Source of the DNA: Glandiceps talaboti
Lineage: Eukaryota > Hemichordata > Enteropneusta > Spengelidae
Direction of reading: 5' to 3'
DNA: 64,000 bases
Assembly (NCBI RefSeq): GCF_964340395.1
Contig: NC_135564.1
Location: forward strand, 2,197,501-2,261,500
Below the pieces are notes generated by a model. The model made no database searches. It worked only from the letters and a program-made list of their open reading frames with translations, and was not told the DNA's origin. Shown here piece by piece: positions 53,088 to 64,000 of the stretch; within the stretch, counting starts at the first letter, position 1, and every line of letters starts with the position of its first letter. The position numbers and the translations under genes were made by a program.

Positions 53088-53330
53088 ACAATTTTTTTTT
53101 TTAATTTTTAATTTTATTTTTTTTTACAAGAGATTTATTGCTTTTTACACACAAAAATTTACATCCCTACCCACAAATGGGGAAAAGCACTCAGAAGCAG
53201 GAAATGTATAACATAAGGAACTGGAAAAGGAAGGAAAAGTAGCTGATGATAAAAAAATTAAAAAATCTATACAATTTACAAAATATTTTACATGGCTTCC
53301 ATACAATAAGACAATATTGAATGAGTGCAA
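53088..53330 (-). mobile_element. possible retroposed 3' end with poly(A) tail
   Basis: On the minus strand the sequence AGCAATAAATCTCTTGT is followed directly by an A-rich run (about 53092-53130 on plus as T/A-rich sequence). An AATAAA signal 10-15 nt before an A tract is the layout of a retrotransposed mRNA or LINE 3' end. The body upstream (to about 53330, perhaps 53570) has no recognised coding sequence, and I found no clear target duplication. Old LINE fragment or processed pseudogene remnant are both possible; it could also be chance in AT-rich DNA. Confidence 0.3.
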
Positions 53331-53639
53331 AACAATACTGTTTCAATTTTTTTATAATCTATTCTCTTTGTTAAATTTAGTTATACATTTTTTCTCATGA
53401 AAACCTTCTAAAAATAGGACATCATGGCACTGTCTACATTTTTCCATTTTTTCTTATCCATTTATTCATTTTCCTTTTAATTAATTTTATATTTATTCAT
53501 TATTTATTTATTATTTATTTATTTGTTTATTTATTTAATCTATCTCAGGTTTTCATTCTCAGAGAAGACTTTCTGGAATGTTAAATCATGAAAATGTAAA
53601 CCATTTTGCATTTACTACAAAAGAGAGTTTGCATAACTT

Positions 53640-53707
53640 AAATAAATAAATAAACAAATAAATAAATAAATACATAAATAAATACATACATACATACATA
53701 CATACAT

Positions 53708-53771
<64 letters not shown>

Positions 53772-53804
53772 ACATACATACATACATACATACATACATA
53801 AATG
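53640..53804. repeat. compound microsatellite (AAAT)n-(CATA)n-(CA)n-(CATA)n
   Basis: About 165 bp of four successive blocks. Frames across it give YVCM/VCVC strings only. Confidence 0.97.
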
Positions 53805-56800
53805 AAACTAATTCTGTTCAAGTTTGCCTCTGTTTTGTATTCTGCTAAGCAAGTCAACCAAGTGAATGCTTGTAATTAAAATGCAAGTCTTCACAATGTT
53901 TGAAAAGCAATTTTGTGATGTTTATCCTATTTCTTCATCAAATCATATTACATCCCTAATATAATTATTCTGCTTGGCAAAATATTATACACCGAAATTA
54001 TCAATATATCCTTCATGTATACATGCATTTCCCTTCAAATCTCAGATCTATAGAAATATCTTAGAATTAATCAATACATTCTGTCTTTTCAAAATTTGCA
54101 TTTGAAAATATAATTTTTAGTTCTTTCAATTTTTAGTCGTAAAAAATCATCATTCTCAGTTTTGGTGTTAAATATAGTCTGACACATCACTGGTATAAAT
54201 TTGTAGTCTTCAAACCAACTTTGTAATACTTTGTAGTCTCCAAACTGACTTTATCTACAAAGTGAAACATTTATCATAGCTCCAAGCTTTTAAATTGATT
54301 GCACTTTGACAAGTTACAATCAAATTTGGATTCGACAAATACCTAATGTGAAATATCTACTTGAAAATGTAACAAGAAGTTTGGTGGAAACTGACTTGTG
54401 AGATTGTTTCCACTGTACATGTACATGGTGAAAATATGACGTACACAGCATATCCTTATTTCATCTACATCTACACATCGCCAACAATCTCACAGGGACA
54501 GTCCCAACTTGTGATTGAAATTATCAGGCTCCCATCACTGAGCCATCACTCCTTTGTGTTTTGAGCAGTTCTACTCTATTCTTAGTAAAATATGGCTATC
54601 TAGAGACATTCACTTACTTTGGCCTGTCAACGTTTTCCTACTCCTTTATTCTTCAAATCAAGAAAATCCCCGGTCCCAACAGACCTATTACTAGAATGGT
54701 GCTTGTGTTTATCTGAATGGTAATTCTAATGTTCTAGCTTTGATGCCTTTTCATGCACACCATGTCCAAGCAGCATACTGGGACTAGGCATTCACTGAAG
54801 AAAATCCTCTGAAGCTCTCATTGAATTGCTAAACAGGGGATGAACTCAATTGGAACAGTAACTTTACTCAGCTTAAAAGAGTCACACAAACACTAGTACA
54901 CTAATTTCACCTCAAGAACACTTCATATAACTTCCCTTTCTTCAAATACATTTTCCTTGAGTATTTCACTCCCTCTTCGTTCTTACACAGCATTCTATTT
55001 TGCTGTTTGAATTAAAAAAATTCAAGTTATCTTTGAAAATGTTCAGAGTTCGGTCAACTGCATGTTTTCAGCAATTTGATGATTCTGTACAATTTAAAGA
55101 CTCAAGCTTCAGTAGTGAATAGAAACAACATATCTACGTCATACAACATTTTTCAATATTTTTGAAACCCATTGAAAGCATTCAGGGAATAGTGATATCA
55201 ATGGAAGATATATCATATGGAATGTTAAATTTCAAAAGTCATGTGAAAATAATGACACTTCTTTTCCTTCCTAATGGAGCTACTTTTCATCTTTTCAATT
55301 CTACTTCTTCCTTCCTTCCCTCCTTTATATGACATCATTGTTATTTCTACAGTAGTTTTACATCATCTTTTCAAACAAATATGCAAATTTCATAAAGTTT
55401 GATGGCTAGTGTCGTGACAATAAAAACCCGGACTTGGCAATACCATAGATATCCTGATGGTAATATGATAGAATAGAAACCTATCACAATTACAATAATT
55501 CAAGAAATTTAAAAACACATAAATTATATGGTCTAATTTCCTCTTATTAAGTTTTCCGAGTACAAGTACATGTAAACCACAACTAACAATAGTACACTAA
55601 TGAACACAATATCACGGAAAGCTCTGCTACAATGTTACAAAATTAATCATTTTTCATGTATCAAATATGCAATATAATTACAGTAATGATGAAATATATT
55701 TACGACATATCTGACTTTAAACACATCTATAAACACCGCTCATCTACGGAGACTCTTTACAATCATTTTCAAGTTTTCATCACTTAACGTCGGCATCTTT
55801 GTAGGCTTAGTTCACTTCCCTAACAAGTTCATGGCAATAATCTGGCTAGGTTTTATGCAAAATAGAGAAGTAAGGAACTTCAAAAGACAGGATATGGACA
55901 TAGATTTATGAATAGATTGACAGACAAAGTATGAATCACAATCAAGGCTACACACAAAATGGATTAAAATGGACATTACCCTGGACGTCCATAATATGCA
56001 TAATAATAATACATATTTGGACAAAGCTTCCCACCTTTTATACTCACGGCTCAAACTCAGTCTGTACTTGAGATTTTAACAAGTGTTCTAATTCAACTAC
56101 AATTTTCTATTGATTTCCACTGGTCTAACAGACTACCCCTTTATAAATCCAGTAGTGTAAATACAGTGTTTAGTACTACCACTGTACCAGTAGTGTATGT
56201 GTCCTGGTCTACTGCTAATTTCATATCTTGACATTGCTACCCATATTTACTTGTATGCATAATGCAATCAAACAACTTCAACTATGCATGAAATTACAAT
56301 ATTTTTACGTTTCTATGAAAAATATTCAAATTTAGCACCAGCTCCAATGTGCCAAGAATGTTTGTAATATGAACTATAAAACTATACATATGATATGAGA
56401 TTAATTGTGCGTAGGAAACAAGCAAGGGATAAGAACAATTCACTTTTGTTACTGGTCCGATATCTGTTTCTCTGCGTTACGGCCCTGAGAAACATATTAT
56501 GTATCATTTCCGAGAAGATGTACATTTCACCAGTGATCTTATCCCCTGTTTTGAATCAAATTACAAATACGAACAAAGACCAAATCTGAAAGCGACTTAA
56601 AAACAATTTGATATTTATATTAGGAAGAGATTTGAAACATAATCCAACATGATTATAAACTAACATCATTTCTGAACGTTTTGAATTTTCTGTAACAAAG
56701 AGGTTTATTTTAATTTGTCTGAAGCTGTAAAGGAGCAATATGGTGGTATTATTTTAATAAAGATAAAAAGAAAGTAATTAACACATGCATGTATAACGAG

Positions 56801-57041
56801 TTATTAATTAGAGAGATGCTACATATGACCAGTTCTAGACAATGCTTCAATTAATCACTTTCACAGGAAGTGGGGGTGTTAAATTGATGTTCTTGTGAAG
56901 TTTCCATCTACCATAAAGTACCCAACAAAAACAAACACTAGATTCTCCTCAGATTACTCACACATCCACAAATAAATTATGTACAACTGAACCGAAACAA
57001 CGAAACAGCGAAACAGCGAAACAACGGGTGCGACGCCTTCC

Positions 57042-57123
57042 TTAACTTCTTCAATCTAAAAGGATCTGTTTCTTTGTAATTTAACTTCTGCGATCTAAAA
57101 GGGGATCTGTTTGTTTGCGATCA
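57042..57123. repeat. two-copy tandem duplication, about 40 bp
   Basis: TTAACTTCTTCAATCTAAAAGG (from 57042) recurs as TTAACTTCTGCGATCTAAAAGG (from 57081), each followed by GATCTGTTT. Immediately before it, CGAAACARCG units are repeated about four times (56993-57026). Confidence 0.85.
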
Positions 57124-58310
57124 ATGACAAACGAAGTCTTCATCTGTTCATCTGGAAGATAGCAGTATATGCCCCAAGGAGAGGAGTTCTTAACCAATCA
57201 GCCCTTCCTATATGAAATGGAGACTTAACAAGTATCAAATTAAAATAAAACTGTAAAATTATCAACTTTCCTTTACACGGGGAGTTCTATTGCTGTTGAG
57301 TACTTTGAACAATTAAATGTACTCCCACATGTAAATGAATTGTCAGTGTAATATTCATGGAGAATCTTCCCATCTGGAGAAGCCATCAAGACCAATCCTG
57401 ACAGCCATCTCTTTTCCAATGGGTCCTTAGAGAGTCGTTTTCTCTTGCTTCAACTTTCATAGTAAGATTCATGATAAGCTAAAACACTCTGACACTGACC
57501 TTCTCTAGCTTTCAATATTGAAGAGAATTTCAAAAATGTGACCACATTAATGGACCCCTGTAACCTTTTAATAAAGGTACAATATGTTTATTATCACACA
57601 TCTTGCTGTGCATATGGAGGAGGACATCATTACTCTACCAAATTACTGTCAAATGGAACTGTTCCGTTTCACTTTGGACATTTGCAGACATTCCTATATA
57701 TGTAATATATAGTAAGTGACTCAAAAGAAATTACAACTGTCCTCTCCTCCCCCCAATCCCCCATCCCATCCTATTCCTACCCAAAACCTTACTGATTCTA
57801 CATATTTAAAAAAAACCCACATATTTTCCAACTTAATATTTCTTTCTGATGAGACATTTGTGTGTTGTTCTTTTCACTGTTAACCCAAATCAACACAAGT
57901 TGTACACAAAGTATGATAAAATTCATTCAAATGCATGTACATGCACAATGCTGCACTCATGCTCATTTTCATATCTTCAAGTCCAAGTTCAATAACTGTA
58001 GATTTGAATTCAAAATTACACTGTACAATCAATAGTAATAAACAATACTATACGTACAAATAGAATTCGTATCCAGTCACATTTAAAAGTAACCAGAAAT
58101 TCTGTCGCATGTGGAGGCTACTTGTTGTGTTTATCTTCATCTTCTTGCTGCTGTTGTTGTTGTTTGTTTATTTGTGTTTGTTTGTTTGTTTGTTTGTTCG
58201 TTGTGGGATTTTGGGGGTTTGATAATCACTTAATTTGCTTGTTTAGATTCACAAGTGATACTTTCCAATTTGTAAAATGTTTCTTTTTCTATCATCTTTA
58301 TCCATCTACA

Positions 58311-58390
58311 TTACTTCTTTCATTACAACATGGTGGATTTCTATGATTACTTCTTTCATTTACAACATGGTGGATTTCTATGATTACTTC
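58311..58390. repeat. two-copy tandem duplication, 36-37 bp
   Basis: TTACTTCTTTCATTACAACA with TGGTGGATTTCTATGA is repeated once with a single extra T, and a third copy is truncated at 58384. Confidence 0.92.
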
Positions 58391-58431
58391 TGAAGGTCAC
58401 TAATATTTGAAACCATAACAACACAAACAAA

Positions 58432-58660
58432 TGAACTAGAACCCTAGCGGTCTCACATCATTTACAAACGATCTAGAACCCTAGCTGTCTCACATCATTT
58501 TACAAACAAATGAACTAGAACCCTAGCTTTCTCACATCATTTTACAAATGAACTAGAACCCTAGCTTTCTCACATCATTTTACAAATGATCTAGAACCCT
58601 AGCTTTCTCACATCATTTTACAAATGATCTAGAACCCTAGCGGTCTCACATCATTTTTCA
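58432..58660. repeat. tandem array, 37-42 bp unit, 6 copies
   Basis: CTAGAACCCTAG recurs at 58436, 58473, 58515, 58553, 58591 and 58629, followed each time by YKGTCTCACATCATTT or TTTCTCACATCATTT. Copies alternate between GAACTAG and GATCTAG starts, which suggests duplication of mixed blocks. Confidence 0.93.
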
Positions 58661-59344
58661 AATTGTTATTACAAAGATTCCACACAAAAAAACTTCTAAT
58701 GAAATATTTATTTTATGTTGGGTAGTACCTAATTTGCATATTTGATTGGCATGTGTAAGAAGACAGGCCATCTACTTGTAGTGTGCAATACAAGGTCACA
58801 CTGTATTGATTCACTAGTATTCCTAATATGGGTCAAATGGAACACATTACATTCATAAGCTTCCTGCATTATTCCACGTTGATAAATTCACCTATAATTG
58901 ACACAACTTTTACCTCAATTCCCATTTTTTTCTACCTCAAATCTCTACATTTTGATCATTTAACTGTGTCTTACATATCGTTTACGTTACAAAGTTCAAT
59001 ACTTGCATGATTGAGTGATGTAAATTCTATTTAATTTAATTTAGAATGGTTATTCAACATAAATACATGCATTAGACTACATTAATTCAATATTCGTTCC
59101 TACAGATATGTCACATTACAGTTAAATACTAACTACTTGACAAAACTCAACATAAAATGTACAGTTTTCGATATCAAATGTTGACTCCTATCTTATCTTC
59201 TTTGTTCTAACTGTACATCATTGATAACAAATATTCCGGTCGTTAACTAGTAGCCTAATTGATAACATCGTATTGGATATTAATGATATATTCTGAACAA
59301 GGACAATTAAACATTAAAATGGCATAATTTCCAGCTATCATTAC

Positions 59345-59410
59345 CGTTAGTCGGAGACCAACCTTTCCCGCTTTCCTGCTCACGTTGCACTACATTCAAA
59401 TTTTCACTTC
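59345..59410 (-). CDS. E-protein exon A (66 bp, phase 1 in, phase 1 out)
   Basis: Minus-strand acceptor ttgtgtgttacag and donor AACG|gtaatga. With phase 1 entry (G|GA) it gives (G)SENLNVVQREQESGKGWSP then TN(G), no stop. Joined to exon C this reads GWSPTNG|MVDESRN. Vertebrate E proteins end the previous exon with FTG or FSG and go on with S, so the leading GS fits the expected join after the FSPPV exon, which should lie beyond 64000. The rest has no counterpart that I know in vertebrate E proteins. Because both ends are phase 1 and the length is a multiple of three, the exon can be skipped without loss of frame. Assignment rests on phase, splice sites and position. Confidence 0.65.
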
Positions 59411-60021
59411 CTGTAACACACAAGTAAAATCAGATGGACATAGCTTTATCGCGCACGTCTCTTCATTATAGTCAAACTTCTATCCTATAATCGGTTAGAC
59501 TCTAGCAACATCTCAACACATTCATTTCATTATTCTCCATTCAAGTGATAGACTTTAACTTATTGGTGACAAAAACAGCAGCTCACCTCCCCCCCACCAG
59601 GGATGATCAGTTTAAAGTACTCAATGACAGTAGTGTTAACAACACATGCCTTTTGGGTTTGTCAATGTTGCTCACATTGTGTAATTCAGCAGCAGTGATG
59701 CATGACAGAGCCATCTTGGGTTTTTTCCCTGCCACAAAACGTAACACCTAACTTGATCATGGCATTAATAATATCATGCTTCATAATTCATTTAAATTAT
59801 GCCAATAATTCATTCTTCTCTATTATACTTCATAATTTCATTTCAATTATTCAATAATGCCCTCATTCTTCTGAATCTCACCACAACTGCTCTTTTTTCC
59901 ACTTAGTAAATACTCTACATATTGTAGAAATTCGAACCATACTTTAATATATCTCACCTTGTTGAATCTTGTCCCAATAATTTATCAATATCCCACATAT
60001 CAAGACATTATCACCATATAA

Positions 60022-60480
60022 TTCCATCCATAATTTCCATCTTTTTCTCTTTTTTTTTTTTTTTTGCAACCAAGTTACAAATATCACTAAAACAAACTTT
60101 GGTGGTAAGGTGACAAATTCCATCCATAATTTCCTTCTTTTTTTTCTTTTGTTTTTTTTGCAACAAAGTTACAAATATCACTAAAACAAACTTTGGTGGT
60201 AAGGTGACAAATTCCATCCATAATTTCCATCTTTTTTTCTTTTTTTTGCAACCAAGTTACAAATATCACTAAAACAAACTTTGGTGGTAAGGTGACAAAT
60301 TCCATCCATAATTTCCATCTTTTTTTCTTTTTTTTGCAACCAAGTTACAAATATCACTAAAACAAACTTTGGTGGTAAGGTGACAAATTCCATCCATAAT
60401 TTCCATCTTTTTTTCTTTTTTTTGCAACCAAGTTACAAATATCACTAAAACAAACTTTGGAGGTAAGGTAACAAATTCAT
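60022..60480. repeat. tandem array, 88-94 bp unit, 5 copies
   Basis: The block CAAACTTTGGTGGTAAGGTG recurs with the GGTGGT at 60101, 60195, 60283, 60371 and (as GGAGGT) 60459: spacings 94, 88, 88, 88. Each unit ends in a T-rich run of variable length (TTTTTTTCTTTTTTT), which explains the different lengths. The minus-strand frames across it (MEFVTLPPKFVLVIFVT...) only look like a repeated protein because the unit repeats. Confidence 0.95.
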
Positions 60481-63400
60481 CTTTTTTTCCATTTCAAAGT
60501 ATGGCAGTCCTTTTGATTTGTCATTCCATGTACAAAATGCACACTTTGAGTACACACAAGAACCATAACTGAATGACTAGCATTCCCTCTCTCCCTTCTA
60601 AAGCCCTATGCAGTAGTCACACAGTCAATATCCCCCACTCCGGTAGCGCCAAAACAGAAACCACAATTCTATAGAGAGATAAGTGCCAAAGTCAATCCTA
60701 TGTTTGAACAGAAACCTACTTGTTAGAGATGATCGCTCTCTCTCCTTGTTTTCTATATTGCCAATTAATACATGTACATCTAGCAGTGACTGCCCTACTT
60801 TCTTGTTCAGTTTTATGAGGGGAGGCATACCGCTATAATAACCAGCAACATCAAAATAAGTAGTTATTTTGGACACCATTACAGACATTGAGTTCCTGAG
60901 TCATTGAAATACTGTTCACATCCTGAAGTCATTGCTATCTGCTATGTCATTTCCACTCATCACAATTCAACTAGAGAGTATGACCAGGCATACCAAACAA
61001 TCAACTCGGTGTGTCTACTTTGTTTAACTTCAACTTTTGATATCATTCTATCTATGGAATCAGAGGCAACAATACAATGGAGGTTGGTTATTGCCAACTT
61101 TTGGTAACATTAATTCTTTTGGGTTTTTTACTTTTTGATTTTTGTAATATTTCAGCCATGAACAGCTACTAGCTAGTCCAATAATATGTGTTGGTGGGTT
61201 TGTTGTTTGACTTGTTTATTTTTGAGTATTTCTTTTGGTAACACAATGAATGCGTATGGCTTTGGAGTTTTTTAATTCTTCTAATATTTCTTCAATGGAG
61301 GAGGGCTCAACTGGTAATACAAGTTGGTGGGGTTTGTTGTTGTTTATTTTGTTTTTGTTTATTTTTGAGTATTTCTTTCACGGATAGATAGAAATGTCCT
61401 GAACCTATCACAGTTATGACTTTCCTGCTAATCTCACATCCGGATTAAAATTCAAACCCTATAAACATTAAGTTACATTGTTTAATGAAACTACCATGGC
61501 AACAGCTGAATTTGAAAAATTATGAAGTTAACTTTGAAAACAGTCAATAAATGTTGGTGCTGTTTATTAGCAAAGTTAAAAATTATTTACAACACCTCTC
61601 AGCCTTAAAAACCGCTAGTGTTAACCTTCATCAAATCTTAAAATCTATTTTTAGTAGTTAGAGATAATTTGACACCACATTGGCATTCAGACAATAAAAC
61701 CACTGATTCTAGTTTAATTTCAGTACACAGAAAATACTGTACCATAAACTGAGACTTCCTACTTGATTTCACTCCTTACTTGGTGTGTGTCTATAAGTCC
61801 CATATAATTTATACATTGGCTACTGGTTGTAGCAAACCACATTTAATATCGTGCATCCCATAATAATTATTCCTACAGACTCTTTAAAATTAAATATCAC
61901 TTTGAACACATCCATATTACATTTTTATCATTACAAAACTACTTCCTAATGTTTTAAATATTTCTACATATGCTTATCTATGTTACCACGTATAAATGGG
62001 TCCAGCTCTCTGATAAGAAACAGAAAGGTTTTTGTGAATGGGTCCATTTTTTTGATAAGGAACAGAAAGGTTGAGAATTCTCTATACACACTGACTTGAG
62101 AAACTAAAAAAAGTTACTTTTAGAGAGATAGACTGATAAGTAACAAATCTGTACTGAGTAGAATACTTGTGTACTACATAAATATAATTCACTTTGAAAA
62201 CCATTCATTTAAATGTCTTTTTAAAAAGAATTATATAAATGTACAAATTACAAAAAAAAAATTATGTAGCTTGCTCTTTAAATCATTTTGGCAATCTTTT
62301 TTTTTCTCACATCCTTCTCAAAAACTGCACAATGCAGTCTTGTCAGACATCACTACAAACTGCTGCAATACACCGTCCACTTTTAACAACATACTCTCCA
62401 CAAAATCATTTTTGTCTAATTGAAGGAACGAATTAAAACTACTTATGCGTAAATCATCCATCATTGACAGAATTGTCAGTGAAACGACAAAAAGAAAGAA
62501 AGAAAAGTGACCAGAAAGGAAGACAAATGAGGGACGACTGTCATTTGCAGAATAAAGCTAGTATTGCAGGTCTCCATAGACATGTTGGATTACTCTGACA
62601 TCCACCTTCATCATGTTGACCTCTACCAGTAATGTCGGCTTCTTAAGAGCACTACTTATCTTTTAATATGGCATTTCTGAAATCCGCTAAATCAAAACAA
62701 TCACTATACCATTCTAGAACTGACTTTAGGGATACATGTACATTCTTTGTATTCCTGGATGGACAGGAGAATATTTCACTTTTTTTTACACAAAAAAGAC
62801 TGAATTTACTGATGAGTTTGAATGCAAGTTTTAAGCAACTTTACTGAAAGTTGTCAACAACAAGACAATCCAATTCAGGACTGAATTATTTCCAATTTTT
62901 TCCACAAGCAAAATGCAATGTAAAGTAATTACACTTGCAAACTCTAGATAAGTCACAGTGAAATTTCTTTGACAACAAAACACTTGCAAAACAGCATTTT
63001 GCTTGAAAGACACAAAGTTTTTTACACTTAAGTTTGGCCATTTTAGGCAGTGAATGTACAGGACAGTTCCCAAGAGAGACATATCAAACTACAACAGAGG
63101 AGACTTAGCCCTTAGGCCCAACATCCTAATTGGCTGTATTGTTTCCCAACCGAGGTCAGACTGTTAACTTTTTGTTCCCACTATGTACCTCCAATAAGGC
63201 ACAATTTACAATTCAGGTTATTTGACTATGACAAGGGGTCAGTTTTCTTGCTTTCTTCTTCCAACAAACAAACTTAATCTTGTTTGCCGGAGAGGTGCAA
63301 GAGCGGAAAGTGTTCAAATTTCTGCCTGAGGCTGCTATAAATTCCAATGTGAGCTTGTGAAATCTAATCACCCTCCCCTAACAGAGTAAGGGACATTGTA

Positions 63401-63664
63401 AATGCAAATTCTAGTCTGCCTTTCTAATACTTGTTTGACTTCAAACTTTTTCATTAGCATGAAATGAATGCATAGTTGTCTTATACAGTAAGAACATTGA
63501 CAACTAAGGCCTGATTTGCACTATAATTATGTAACAACAGCCTCCATTATCCAAGGTGTGAACTAGCTGTCAATGGGCTACCCTATAAACACACCCAACA
63601 CAATGGAGAGGTGTGAAGAAATGCTCTGTAAACACAACCTTTCTAATTCAATAAAACCCAATCT

Positions 63665-63680
63665 ACTGAGCATGCTCAGT
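63665..63680. promoter_or_regulatory. 16-bp palindrome with a p53-family half-site core
   Basis: ACTGAGCATGCTCAGT is a perfect palindrome. Its centre GAGCATGCTC fits the p53-family half site RRRCWWGYYY. The same 14 central bases occur inside the MITE-like element at 32641-32654. Only a half site is seen, so function is doubtful. Confidence 0.25.
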
Positions 63681-64000
63681 TCAGCCAGGCCAAATCCTAC
63701 TTCACAAAGGTCTCCTTAACTTTCCCAAAAATCTTCTCCAGGTCCTAATGTTGAAAATTACAATGAAAACTTTGACACCTACTAAGATCAGTTTTTAAGA
63801 TTGTGAACTCCATATCTATACAAACACCCCTTGCAGGTTCTCGAAGCCAGATACTTCCATAGGGCATATAGTACATTTGGCCACCTGATATAAGCAAGTC
63901 CTTTCTTGTGTCACTAAACAATATACAGGTTTCTGGCACTGGACATGCACTTTACACATTTCTCTACTTGACAACTAATACTCAAAATTTTTCTACCGAA

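Larger units (their letters stand above)
40694..59344 (-). other. intron between exons A and C (18.7 kb), containing exon B
   Basis: Apart from the candidate exon at 48069-48129 I see no coding exon. It holds a two-copy degenerate duplication (TCACATTGCCAACTTTGTGAAA near 42917 and TCACATCGCCAACTTTGTGAAA near 43102), complex stretches at 42351-42640, 44220-44960 and 49360-49620 that could be regulatory, a possible retroposed 3' end at 53088, the long CATA/CA microsatellite at 53640, and three small tandem arrays at 57042, 58311 and 58432. Confidence 0.65.
59411..64000 (-). other. intron 5' of exon A (to the window end)
   Basis: I looked for the exons encoding the AD1 region (MNPQQQRM, LSDLLDFS, FSPPV) and do not see them here. 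The segment has a G/C-richer stretch at 59560-59750, the 88-94 bp tandem array at 60022-60480, and a 16-bp palindrome at 63665. Open frames of 60-90 codons occur but are unrecognised. Confidence 0.55.

Noticed and set aside
59581-59660. Minus-strand GGGGGGGAG|gtgagc preceded by an open stretch (VIEYFKLIIPGGGE)
   Set aside because: No acceptor with a pyrimidine tract is found and the frame is closed a little upstream; no E-protein similarity.
60011-60393. Apparent repeated protein MEFVTLPPKFVLVIFVT on the minus strand
   Set aside because: The repeat is in the DNA unit of 88-94 bp; frames break at the variable T runs and there is no start or splice context.
2447-60831. Shared 13-mer GGGGAGGCATACC at 2447 and 60819 as evidence for a dispersed element
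   Set aside because: Shared 13-mers are expected by chance in 64 kb and similarity outside is weak.

Overview
The window is AT-rich metazoan DNA with many microsatellites and no long open reading frame. It looks like the inside of one large gene on the minus strand. No intact intergenic gene, rRNA, tRNA or CRISPR array is visible, and nothing looks bacterial. Four short minus-strand exons with good splice sites and matching phases can be joined into one reading frame. That frame resembles the N-terminal third of a class I bHLH E protein (TCF4/TCF12/TCF3, fly daughterless). The most diagnostic piece is the peptide SWSSSSQPSPSFDSR followed by GYEGSSYNDHMND; human TCF12, as I recall it, has [17 protein letters not shown] followed by a YSDHLND block. 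The species cannot be named from this. Large introns, high microsatellite load, low GC and a diverged E-protein sequence fit a marine invertebrate bilaterian better than a vertebrate.

Layout in transcription order, from high to low coordinates. The first coding exons (AD1 with the LDFS core) should lie beyond position 64000. Exon A is at 59345-59410, in phase 1 and out phase 1. A candidate alternative first exon or cassette exon B is at 48069-48129. Exon C is at 40626-40693, phase 1 to 0. Exon D is at 31667-31781, phase 0 to 1. Exon E is at 10209-10282, phase 1 to 0. A possible partial exon touches the window start (1-5 or 1-42). The bHLH domain and most of the protein must lie below position 1.

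The introns are about 18.7 kb (A to C), 8.8 kb (C to D), 21.4 kb (D to E) and at least 10 kb (after E). They hold microsatellites, several minisatellite-like tandem arrays, a TA-flanked element with inverted ends that looks like a MITE (32427-32674), a short insertion with a 6-bp target duplication inside an older tandem repeat (16452-16725), and a possible retroposed 3' end (about 53088-53330). Possible regulatory islands include a near-consensus CTCF site (10832-10850), an E-box cluster (14827-15137), a POU-like palindrome (13962-13977) and an octamer (42572-42579).

The most interesting point is exon B. It starts with ATG, has a Cys near the N terminus and ends in an aromatic YYRG run in phase 1. 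This layout recalls the alternative first exon of vertebrate TCF4/TCF12 short isoforms (MYCAY...YYYNGK). It would give an E protein without AD1. Also notable is that exon E sits between a (UG)/(UAUG) repeat on its 5' side and a (CUCA) repeat on its 3' side.
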